Assembly: GCA_934179675.1 (NCBI GenBank)
Contig: CAKPQS010000020.1
Span: forward strand, 1-25,607
DNA from: an uncultured Bacilli bacterium
GTDB lineage: Bacteria; Bacillota_I; Bacilli_A; RF39; UBA660
DNA: 25,607 bases
Direction: 5' to 3'
Below, piece after piece: positions 15,906 to 22,042 of this stretch. The position numbers and the translations under genes are program-made. The notes under the pieces are model-generated. The model did no database searches and had not been told where the DNA came from. It saw nothing but the letters and a program-made list of their open reading frames with translations. The stretch's first letter is position 1, and the number at the start of each line of letters is the position of its first letter.

Positions 15906-16142
15906 CTACATCATTTGATAAGAAGCACTATTATAATTATTAGTGATATTTGTATCATTTAAAGAAGACTCTAATCTATTAACTCTTCTTTCTAAATTAT
16001 TTAACCTTTCTTCTAAATTACTTGTTGAATTATTTTGCGTTTCGAAAGTTGGTATTGGCATTGGATACATACCAGGCATCATTGGATACATTCCTTGCAT
16101 CATTGGTCCATTTGAATAAGGACAAGCTCTATCTTTTCGCAT
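15906..16142 (-). CDS. Small Met/Pro/Tyr-rich coiled-coil protein of unknown function
   Basis: I do not recognise this 78-residue protein. Residues 13-31 are a low-complexity stretch rich in Met, Pro, Gly and Tyr with GMYPM repeated. A Ser/Thr/Asn linker follows, then a short heptad-like coiled coil (LEERLNNLERRVNRLESSL, about 43-61) and an Asn/Tyr-rich tail ending in two Met. There is no signal peptide or membrane segment. On its own strand GGAGGAA lies 5 bases before the ATG at 16142, TATAAT lies further upstream (complement of 16163-16168), and a perfect terminator follows, so it is very probably expressed as its own unit. Coat-like or scaffold roles are conceivable for such a layout, but that is a guess. 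Confidence 0.75.
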   Translation of the reverse strand: MRKDRACPYSNGPMMQGMYPMMPGMYPMPIPTFETQNNSTSNLEERLNNLERRVNRLESSLNDTNITNNYNSASYQMM

Positions 16143-16215
16143 ATTTCCTCCATTTCTAATAAATTATATGCTTTTTTTACAAAAGTGTGTTATTATATTT
16201 AAAGGAAGTGATTTT

Positions 16216-16836
16216 ATGAGATTAAAAAATAATCCTAAAGCAAATGATATTGTTATAAATTCTAAATATGTAAATAAAGAAATTAATTTTGAAAATGATA
16301 ATAAAGTATGTTTAGAAATAGGAACAGGAAAATGTGATTTTATTATTAATAGTGCTATTAAATATCCGACAATTAATTTTATTGGTGTTGAAAAATATGC
16401 AAGTGTATTAGTACATGGTGTCAAAAAACTAGAAAATTTAGATCTAACCAATATAAAATTATTATTATTAGATGCAAGTAATATAGATGATGTCTTTAAT
16501 AAAAATATTGATACATTATATTTAAATTTTAGTGATCCATGGCCTAAAAAAAGACATGCTAAAAGAAGATTGACAAGTCCGATATTTTTAGAAAAATACA
16601 ATAAAATATTTAAAAAAAATCCTCACATAATATTAAAAACAGATAATAGATCATTATTTGAATATTCACTTGTTTCATTAAGTAATTTTGGTTACACATT
16701 AAATAAAGTTTCCCTAGACTATAATGATGAAAATAATGTTTTAACAGAATATGAAAAAAAATTTAGAGAAAAAGGTATGCCAATATATTATTTAGATGCT
16801 GAACTTTACAAAAACTATACTGTAAAGGAAAAATAA
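16216..16836 (+). CDS. trmB: tRNA (guanine-N7-)-methyltransferase
   Basis: TrmB methylates G46 in the tRNA variable loop using S-adenosylmethionine. The 206-residue protein shows LEIGTGKCDFI (SAM loop), FIGVEKYASVL, and the diagnostic FSDPWPKKRHAKRRLT block. TDNRSLFEYSL and EKKFREKGMPIYYLDA match the C-terminal part. ATG 16216, preceded by AAAGGAAGTG, is preferred. The frame is open to 16168, but the extra 16 residues would overlap the putative promoter region shared with the divergent minus-strand gene, and they are not part of the family. No strong terminator follows it. Confidence 0.95.
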   Translation: MRLKNNPKANDIVINSKYVNKEINFENDNKVCLEIGTGKCDFIINSAIKYPTINFIGVEKYASVLVHGVKKLENLDLTNIKLLLLDASNIDDVFNKNIDTLYLNFSDPWPKKRHAKRRLTSPIFLEKYNKIFKKNPHIILKTDNRSLFEYSLVSLSNFGYTLNKVSLDYNDENNVLTEYEKKFREKGMPIYYLDAELYKNYTVKEK

Positions 16837-16838
16837 TC

Positions 16839-16867
16839 TTTTTAATTTTATTAATATTTGGTATAAT
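16839..16867 (+). promoter_or_regulatory. Probable promoter of the envelope gene cluster
   Basis: A perfect -10 TATAAT lies at 16862-16867, 17 bases after a weak -35-like TTTTTA (16839-16844). It sits 16 bases before the lipoprotein start, giving a very short or almost leaderless message. Confidence 0.5.
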
Positions 16868-16883
16868 ATATTTGAGTGAGATT

Positions 16884-17492
16884 ATGAAGAAAGTTTGGAT
16901 TTTTTTACTACTAATATTATGCACAGGGTGCACAATTGTAAGAATTGATACTGAAAATATAGATAATATTACATCAATAGTTTTATCAAAAAACAATAAA
17001 CTTTATAATAGAGTTGGTAAAGGTTATAAATACTATTTACCAAGAGGAGCATCTTATATTGATAATAATGGCTTTAATGAAAAATTATATTCAGGTGGTA
17101 ATTTTTATTACTTATTTGTAGATGCTGTAAGTTACTACTATAAAAAAGAAATCAAATGTAATTTTGATGATAATGTTTACTATAAAGAAGAATTTACTAA
17201 AGATAAAAAAGGTTGTTTACAAATAACTGAACAAAATAATGATTATCTAATAAGATTCTTTTACAATTACGCAAGAATTGAAGCATTAGTATCTAAAAAT
17301 GATTTAAATTCAGCTGTACTTGATGCAACATATATTTTGTCAACTGTTAAATTCAATGATACAATAATTGAATCAATTTTAAATGAAAATGATTTAACAG
17401 AAACAGAAAAAGTATATGAAGCATTTACATCAAACAGTGAAATTGACAATTTTTATCGCACAAGTGAAGAAAATATGAAAGTAGGTGAATAA
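16884..17492 (+). CDS. Putative lipoprotein of unknown function
   Basis: The 202-residue product begins MKKVWIFLLLILCTGCTIV, a lipoprotein-type signal with Cys at residue 16. The lipobox (CTGC) has a Cys rather than Leu at -3, so lipidation is likely but not certain. ATG 16884 is preferred to TTG 16872 because it gives the compact signal peptide. The mature part has many Tyr, Asn and Lys, a possible second and third Cys (IKCNF, KGCLQ) and no motif I know. It is followed without a gap (TAAATG) by the acidic protein and then by DUF948 and YtxH genes, so it probably acts at the outer membrane face of an envelope-linked unit. Function is unknown. Confidence 0.72.
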   Translation: MKKVWIFLLLILCTGCTIVRIDTENIDNITSIVLSKNNKLYNRVGKGYKYYLPRGASYIDNNGFNEKLYSGGNFYYLFVDAVSYYYKKEIKCNFDDNVYYKEEFTKDKKGCLQITEQNNDYLIRFFYNYARIEALVSKNDLNSAVLDATYILSTVKFNDTIIESILNENDLTETEKVYEAFTSNSEIDNFYRTSEENMKVGE

Positions 17493-18104
17493 ATGGGGTT
17501 ATTTGGAAAAATTAGGGACATGTTAACTTATGAAGATGATAATGAAGAAGTTGAGCCAGTTAAAAAAGAAGTTTCAACAGTTTCAATACCAGCACCTCTT
17601 CCAGAAAAAGAAAAAATTGATTTTGAAATCGAAGAAAAAGAAGAATTGCCTAAAAGGGAAGAAAAAATAAAAGAAGAAAAACCAGCATTTACAATATTTA
17701 CCGATTCAGATTTTAGTGATTTTAAAAAAGAGGAAAAAAAGCCATATCAAAGCAAAGAAGAAATACATAAATTTAGACCAACACCAATTATAAGTCCAGT
17801 TTATGGAATTATAAAAGATGAAGAAGAAAAAGAAGAACATGTAAGTACTTTTAGTAAAGTCCAAGATGTTTCATTAGATGATGTAAGAAAAAAAGCTTAC
17901 GGTACACTTGAAGATGATGTGGAAACAAATCTTTTTACAACAAGAGAATTAAATCTAGAACATAACACTAGAAATGATATATTTGATGAAGTAAATAATG
18001 CTGTCAATGAAAGAGATGAAGTCAATGATGATAGTGATAAAGCTATCAATGAAAATGATTTATTTAACTTAATTGATTCTATGTATGAAAGGAAGGATAA
18101 TTAA
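17493..18104 (+). CDS. Acidic, low-complexity protein with SPVYGI motif; function unknown
   Basis: The 203-residue protein is highly charged (Glu/Lys/Asp) with no signal peptide or membrane span. It starts MGLFGKIRDMLTYEDD, a short amphipathic segment that could touch the membrane. A Pro/Glu/Lys-rich, probably unstructured, region follows. Around residues 93-106 lies RPTPIISPVYGIIKD, a motif I associate with small uncharacterised proteins of Bacilli and relatives, but I cannot name a family. The C-terminal third is Asp/Asn/Glu-rich and ends in a potential helix. It starts right after the lipoprotein stop and its own stop overlaps the DUF948 start (TAATG), so it is embedded in the operon. It may be a cytoplasmic adaptor for the envelope cluster. 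Confidence 0.65.
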   Translation: MGLFGKIRDMLTYEDDNEEVEPVKKEVSTVSIPAPLPEKEKIDFEIEEKEELPKREEKIKEEKPAFTIFTDSDFSDFKKEEKKPYQSKEEIHKFRPTPIISPVYGIIKDEEEKEEHVSTFSKVQDVSLDDVRKKAYGTLEDDVETNLFTTRELNLEHNTRNDIFDEVNNAVNERDEVNDDSDKAINENDLFNLIDSMYERKDN

Positions 18105-18379
18105 TGGAAGCAATGAAATTAGCAATGCCTGTCATAATTTATGTTTTACTAGCTATACTAATAATAGCACTAATAGTTTTGGTAATAAGACTAATAGTTG
18201 TTTTAGATAATGCTAATAAACTTGTAAAAAATGTAGAAGAAAAAGTAAATAAATTCAATGGAGCTTTTAAAGCAATTGAATCAGCATCGGAAGCATTATC
18301 ATTTGCAGGAAGTAAATTTAGTTCATTTGTAACTAATACAATATCAAAATTAATAAGAAAGGATGAAGAAGATGAGTAA
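18104..18379 (+). CDS. DUF948-like (YtxG-type) small membrane protein
   Basis: The 91-residue protein has one N-terminal membrane helix (about residues 8-32, VIIYVLLAILIIALIVLVIRL). An amphipathic helical part follows, in which VLDNANKLVKNVEEKVNKF resembles DUF948 proteins. GGAAGGA precedes the start, which overlaps the previous stop. It overlaps the YtxH gene, as ytxG and ytxH are paired in Bacillus. In Bacillus these belong to the general-stress/envelope group, but the molecular role is not established. Homology is inferred from size, topology and partner. Confidence 0.68.
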   Translation: MEAMKLAMPVIIYVLLAILIIALIVLVIRLIVVLDNANKLVKNVEEKVNKFNGAFKAIESASEALSFAGSKFSSFVTNTISKLIRKDEEDE

Positions 18380-18797
18380 AAAAGGATTTTTATGGGGAGC
18401 AGCTTTAGGAATAGGAGCAGGAATGTTACTAGCACCTAAAAAAGGTAGTGAAACAAGAAGAGAATTAAAAGCAAAATTAGATGAAATGTTAGCAAAATTA
18501 AAAGATGTTGACTATGATGAAGTAAGAGAAAATATTGAAGTTAAAATTTATCAAATCAAAAATGAATTAAGAGATTTAGATAAAGAAAAAGCTATTGATA
18601 TCGCAAAGAAAAAAGTAGCTGAGCTTCAAAAAATGAGTTCAGAATTAGTTGACTATGCTGTAGAAAAAGGTACACCAGTATTACAAAAATCTGCTGATGC
18701 AATAAGAGAAAAAGTTATAAAAGTATCAAAAGAAGTTATTGAAAAATTAGAAAAAGATAACAATAAAGTAGAAATGAAAAATAAAAGAGAAGCATAA
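18372..18797 (+). CDS. YtxH domain-containing protein
   Basis: The N-terminal GFLWGAALGIGAGMLLAPKKGSETRREL is the signature of YtxH proteins: a short membrane segment with glycine spacing followed by LAPKKG and a long, charged helix. The 141-residue product then runs as a probable amphipathic/coiled-coil helix through residues 30-135. ATG 18372 is taken because AAAGGA lies 9 bases upstream. ATG 18363, three codons earlier, is too close to that site. The first 8 bases overlap the end of the DUF948 gene. A terminator on the stop codon closes the cluster. Confidence 0.85.
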   Translation: MSKKGFLWGAALGIGAGMLLAPKKGSETRRELKAKLDEMLAKLKDVDYDEVRENIEVKIYQIKNELRDLDKEKAIDIAKKKVAELQKMSSELVDYAVEKGTPVLQKSADAIREKVIKVSKEVIEKLEKDNNKVEMKNKREA

Positions 18798-18807
18798 GCT
18801 TCTTTTT
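18784..18807 (+). terminator. Intrinsic terminator at the end of the ytxH-type gene
   Basis: AAAGAGAAGC (18784-18793) pairs with GCTTCTTTTT (18798-18807) around a 4-base loop, with one G-U pair. The TAA stop codon (18795-18797) is in the loop. Confidence 0.75.
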
Positions 18808-18832
18808 AAATTTAAAAAATATCAAAATTATC

Positions 18833-18860
18833 TTGCATTATTATAAAAAAAATGTATAAT
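18833..18860 (+). promoter_or_regulatory. Promoter of rpsO
   Basis: TTGCAT (18833-18838), 16 bases, TATAAT (18855-18860), with TG one base upstream of the -10. Confidence 0.8.
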
Positions 18861-18879
18861 TAAATATGTACTTGTTCTT

Positions 18880-18911
18880 GGAAAAAGAATTCCTTGACTT
18901 TTCCTCGGAAT
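18880..18911 (+). promoter_or_regulatory. Candidate S15-responsive leader, possible H-type pseudoknot
   Basis: GGAAAAAG (18880-18887) can pair with CTTTTCC (18898-18904, one bulged A). ATTCC (18889-18893), inside that loop, can pair with GGAAT (18907-18911) downstream. Crossed stems of this kind define an H-type pseudoknot. It lies 29 bases before the rpsO start. An alternative hairpin TTCTT/AAGAA (18877-18889) would compete. Autoregulation of rpsO by S15 binding its leader is established in several bacteria; that this leader does so is inference. Confidence 0.5.
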
Positions 18912-18939
18912 AAGCGAATATAATATGAAAGGAGAAATT

Positions 18940-19209
18940 ATGGCATTAAATAAAGAATTAAAAAATGAACTTGTTAAGAAATATGCAAGAACTGAAGGCG
19001 ATACTGGATCTGCTGAAGTACAAATTGCAATATTAACTAATGAAATTAGCGCCTTAACAGAACATTTAAAAGAACATAAACATGATTTTAGTTCACGTCG
19101 TGGTTTATATAAAAAAGTTGGACAAAGAAAATCTTTATTAAACTATTTATACAAAACAGATGTAACTAGATATCGTGAATTAATCAAAAATTTAGGATTA
19201 AGAAAGTAA
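18940..19209 (+). CDS. rpsO: 30S ribosomal protein S15
   Basis: S15 is a primary binder of 16S rRNA in the central domain of the small subunit. From ATG 18940 the protein is 89 residues, exactly the family norm, and begins MALNKELKNEL. Hallmarks are GDTGSAEVQIAILT, LTEHLKEHKHDFSSRRGL and the end KTDVTRYRELIKNLGLRK. An upstream ATG at 18925 is in frame, but AAAGGAG lies between it and 18940 and is at the right distance only for the latter. The neighbour pnp follows after a terminator, the same rpsO-pnp order as in many bacteria. Confidence 0.98.
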   Translation: MALNKELKNELVKKYARTEGDTGSAEVQIAILTNEISALTEHLKEHKHDFSSRRGLYKKVGQRKSLLNYLYKTDVTRYRELIKNLGLRK

Positions 19210-19235
19210 GCACTCTTTTTTGAGTGTTTTATTTT
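19210..19235 (+). terminator. Terminator/attenuator between rpsO and pnp
   Basis: GCACTC (19210-19215) pairs with GAGTGT (19222-19227), followed by TTTTATTTT to 19235. The short stem and broken T-run suggest partial termination, letting some transcripts continue into pnp, which has no clear promoter of its own. Confidence 0.65.
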
Positions 19236-19256
19236 CATTAAAATATAGGAGGTAAA

Positions 19257-21392
19257 ATGAATAATATATTTGAGTTAGACTTTTATGGAAAAAATATAAA
19301 AGTAGAAATAGGCGAATATGCTAAACAAACTAATGGATCATGTTTGGTAAGATATGGTGATACAGCCGTAATAACAGCAGCTGTTATGAGTAAGAATGCA
19401 ATTACAGCTGATTTCTTTCCGCTTACGGTATCGTATCAAGAAAGATTATATTCTGTTGGCAAAATACCAGGTGGCTTTATAAAAAGAGAAGGAAAACCAA
19501 CAGAAGCTGCAACTCTTGCATCAAGATTAATTGATAGAACACTTAGACCATTATTTGCTGAAGGCTTTAGAAATGAAGTTCAAGTTATAAGTACAATATT
19601 ATCGGTTGATCAAGATAATTCACCAGAAATGACTGCTATGTTAGCGTCAAGTATAGCACTATCAATATCTGATATTCCTTTTGAAGGGCCAATAGCAGGT
19701 GTAGTTGTAGGAAGAATTGATGGTAACTTTATTATTAATCCTACAAGTGAACAATTAGAAAAAACAGATATTGTATTAACTGTTGCTGGAACAAAAGAAG
19801 CAATTAATATGGTTGAAGCAGGTTGCCATGAAGTAAGTGAAAAAGATATGGTTGATGCTTTAATGTTTGGTCATGAAGCAATAAAAAAATTAATTGCCTT
19901 TGAAGAAGAAATAGTTAAAAAAATTGGAAAAGAAAAAATACAAGTAGAATTAGCGGCTTTTGATTCTGATCTAGAAACTAAAGTAAGAGAATTTGCATCA
20001 TCTAAAATGAAATCAGCAATTCAAATTAAAGAAAAATTAGAAAAATATGCTGCTATTGATAAAGTAAAAGAAGATACTATCTTATATATAACAGAAGAAT
20101 ATAAAGATAGTGAAGAATTAGAAAAAATGGTATCTGATGCATCTAAAATAGTTAATATTATTGAAGGCGAAGAAGTAAGAAATATGATTACTATTGATAA
20201 GATAAGACCAGATGGAAGAGCAATGGATGAAATACGACCACTTTCATGTGACATTGATTTATTAGCACGTACTCATGGATCAGCAATTTTCACAAGAGGT
20301 CAAACACAAGTTCTTGCAACAACTACATTAGGTGCATTAGGTGAACATCAAATACTTGATGGCCTTGGCATTGAAGAAGAAAAAAGATTTATGTTACATT
20401 ACAATTTTCCTGCTTTTTCTGTAGGTGAAACAGGTAGATATGGATCACCAGGAAGAAGAGAAATAGGCCATGGAGCATTAGGCGAACGAGCTTTACTTCA
20501 AGTTATGCCTTCAGAAGAAGAATTCCCATATACAGTAAGAGTTGTAACCGAAGTACTTGAATCAAATGGATCATCAAGTCAAGCATCTATTTGTTCAGGA
20601 TGCTTATCATTAATGGCAGCTGGTGTTCCAATTAAAGCTCCAGTAGCAGGCATTGCAATGGGTTTAATAACAAAAGATGATAAATATACAATTTTAACAG
20701 ATATTCAAGGATTAGAAGATCACATGGGTGATATGGATTTTAAAGTAGCTGGTACAAGAAAAGGTATAACTGCTTTACAAATGGATATTAAAATAAAAGG
20801 TGTTACAAAAGAAATACTTGCAGAAGCATTATTGCAAGCTAAAAAAGCAAGAATGCAAATATTAGATGTAATGGAAAATGTTATTAAAGAACCACGCAAA
20901 GAATTATCGCCTTATGCACCAAAAATTGAAACATTTACAATTAACCCAGAAAAAATTAAAGATGTTATTGGTCGTGGTGGGGAAATGATTACCAAAATTA
21001 TTCTTGAAGCTAGTAATGTTAAAACAGTTAATGATAAAGACGCTGTTAAAGTTGATTTAGAAGATGATGGTAGAGTAATTATATATCATAGCGATAAAAA
21101 TATCATTGCTAAAACTCGTGAAATGATTGAAAATGTTGTTCGTGAAGTTGAAGAAAATGTTATTTATGATGCTAAAGTTGTAAAGGTTGAAGACTTTGGA
21201 TGTTTTGCAGAAATATGGCCAGGTTGTGAAGGATTAATACATGTTTCTCAATTATCATTAGAACATGTTAATAAACCAAGTGATGTTGTTAAAGTTGGTG
21301 ACATTATTAAAGTTAAATCAATGGGCTATGATAAAAAAGGAAGACTTAATTTATCACATAAAGAAGTATTAAAGGAAACTGCTGAAAAGTAG
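19257..21392 (+). CDS. pnp: Polyribonucleotide nucleotidyltransferase (PNPase)
   Basis: PNPase degrades RNA 3'-5' by phosphorolysis and is a central decay enzyme in the cytoplasm. The 711-residue length is standard. The first RNase PH domain shows the SVGKIPGGFIKREGKP block and SRLIDRTLRPLF. The second has IRPDGRAMDEIRPL, HYNFPAFSVGETGR and GRREIGHGALGERAL. The active-site region TDIQGLEDHMGDMDFKVAGT is intact. A KH domain has its GRGG loop at about 572-575, and the C-terminal S1 domain includes VEDFGCFAEIWPGCEGLIHVSQL. ATAGGAGGT before ATG 19257 fixes the start. Confidence 0.98.
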   Translation: MNNIFELDFYGKNIKVEIGEYAKQTNGSCLVRYGDTAVITAAVMSKNAITADFFPLTVSYQERLYSVGKIPGGFIKREGKPTEAATLASRLIDRTLRPLFAEGFRNEVQVISTILSVDQDNSPEMTAMLASSIALSISDIPFEGPIAGVVVGRIDGNFIINPTSEQLEKTDIVLTVAGTKEAINMVEAGCHEVSEKDMVDALMFGHEAIKKLIAFEEEIVKKIGKEKIQVELAAFDSDLETKVREFASSKMKSAIQIKEKLEKYAAIDKVKEDTILYITEEYKDSEELEKMVSDASKIVNIIEGEEVRNMITIDKIRPDGRAMDEIRPLSCDIDLLARTHGSAIFTRGQTQVLATTTLGALGEHQILDGLGIEEEKRFMLHYNFPAFSVGETGRYGSPGRREIGHGALGERALLQVMPSEEEFPYTVRVVTEVLESNGSSSQASICSGCLSLMAAGVPIKAPVAGIAMGLITKDDKYTILTDIQGLEDHMGDMDFKVAGTRKGITALQMDIKIKGVTKEILAEALLQAKKARMQILDVMENVIKEPRKELSPYAPKIETFTINPEKIKDVIGRGGEMITKIILEASNVKTVNDKDAVKVDLEDDGRVIIYHSDKNIIAKTREMIENVVREVEENVIYDAKVVKVEDFGCFAEIWPGCEGLIHVSQLSLEHVNKPSDVVKVGDIIKVKSMGYDKKGRLNLSHKEVLKETAEK

Positions 21393-21401
21393 TTTCTTTT
21401 A
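21372..21401 (+). terminator. Terminator overlapping the 3' end of pnp
   Basis: AAAGGAAACTGCT (21372-21384) pairs with AGTAGTTTCTTTT (21389-21401) around GAAA, with two G-U pairs. The TAG stop (21390-21392) is in the right arm; the left arm is coding. GAAA is a stable GNRA tetraloop. Confidence 0.8.
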
Positions 21402-21422
21402 GTAAAAAAATGTAAAGATGTC

Positions 21423-21451
21423 TTGAAATAAATAAGTGTCTATGTTATTCT
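21423..21451 (+). promoter_or_regulatory. Promoter of the SipW/TasA-like secreted protein
   Basis: TTGAAA (21423-21428), 17 bases, TATTCT (21446-21451) with TG before the -10. GGGGAGG follows at 21460-21466. Confidence 0.7.
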
Positions 21452-21471
21452 ATAGATAGTGGGGAGGAAAT

Positions 21472-21987
21472 ATGAAAACAAAATCTGATAAATTTTACTT
21501 ATTTATTGCTGTATTTTCGCTTATCGTTTTAGTATCTACTGGTGTTTATGCATATTATCAAACATCTTATTCTGCTAAAATGAATGGATCAACATTAGCA
21601 TGGTCATTTAAAGTAAATAATGAAACAAAAACATTTACTAAAGAATTAGGAAATTTATATCCTGGTGTATCAGGAGAAATTCCTCTTGAATTGTCAGCAG
21701 TTGGTTCAGGTGTTAATGTAAATTATGAAATAAGTATTGCTTATCAAAGTACAAGTGAAACAATTAAAAATTTAAAATTTTATTCAACTAAAGTAGCTGA
21801 AGATAGTTATTCAAATGAAGTTAATAGTACATCTAAAATAAACGGTACTATAACTGCTGGTGGTAAAGTAAATAAAACGATTTATTATTACTGGCCATTT
21901 GGTGATGAAACAAGTACTACTGATGATTATAATGATCGTGGCAAAACAATTAATCTTGTTATATCTATAACAGGTGTTCAAGCATAG
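21472..21987 (+). CDS. Secreted protein resembling SipW-dependent (TasA/camelysin-like) proteins
   Basis: The 171-residue protein has a signal peptide: basic KTKSDK, a hydrophobic core FYLFIAVFSLIVLVSTGVYA, and a likely cleavage after VYA (about residue 28). The stretch STGVYAYYQTSYSA resembles the SipW-type signal region, where the core is followed by A-Y/F-F and a Thr/Ser run. The mature part is Thr/Ser/Asn-rich with alternating hydrophobic residues, consistent with an all-beta sandwich, as in TasA-like fibre proteins. It contains NLYPGVSGEIPLEL and ends ISITGVQA. It stands alone between its own promoter and terminator. No SipW signal peptidase is in the window. Extracellular location is well supported; the TasA-like assignment is tentative. 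Confidence 0.65.
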   Translation: MKTKSDKFYLFIAVFSLIVLVSTGVYAYYQTSYSAKMNGSTLAWSFKVNNETKTFTKELGNLYPGVSGEIPLELSAVGSGVNVNYEISIAYQSTSETIKNLKFYSTKVAEDSYSNEVNSTSKINGTITAGGKVNKTIYYYWPFGDETSTTDDYNDRGKTINLVISITGVQA

Positions 21988-22009
21988 AAATTTCTATTGC
22001 TTTTTTTTT
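21980..22009 (+). terminator. Terminator on the stop codon of the secreted protein gene
   Basis: AAGCATAGAAA (21980-21990) pairs with TTTCTATTGCTT (21991-22002), with one bulge, and the T-run continues to 22009. The TAG stop (21985-21987) is in the left arm. The stem has almost no loop, so its central A-T pairs must open to form one. Confidence 0.75.
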
Positions 22010-22024
22010 ATATTTTTATATAAT
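21997..22024 (+). promoter_or_regulatory. Possible promoter of the helicase gene, nested in the preceding terminator
   Basis: TTGCTT (21997-22002), 16 bases, TATAAT (22019-22024). The -35 coincides with the right arm of the terminator at 21980-22009. Confidence 0.5.
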
Positions 22025-22042
22025 AATTAATCAGGTGATTAA

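Noticed and set aside
16164..16601. 145-codon minus-strand frame antisense to trmB
   Set aside because: It is the shadow of a clear trmB gene; its composition mirrors the antisense and there is no ribosome site.
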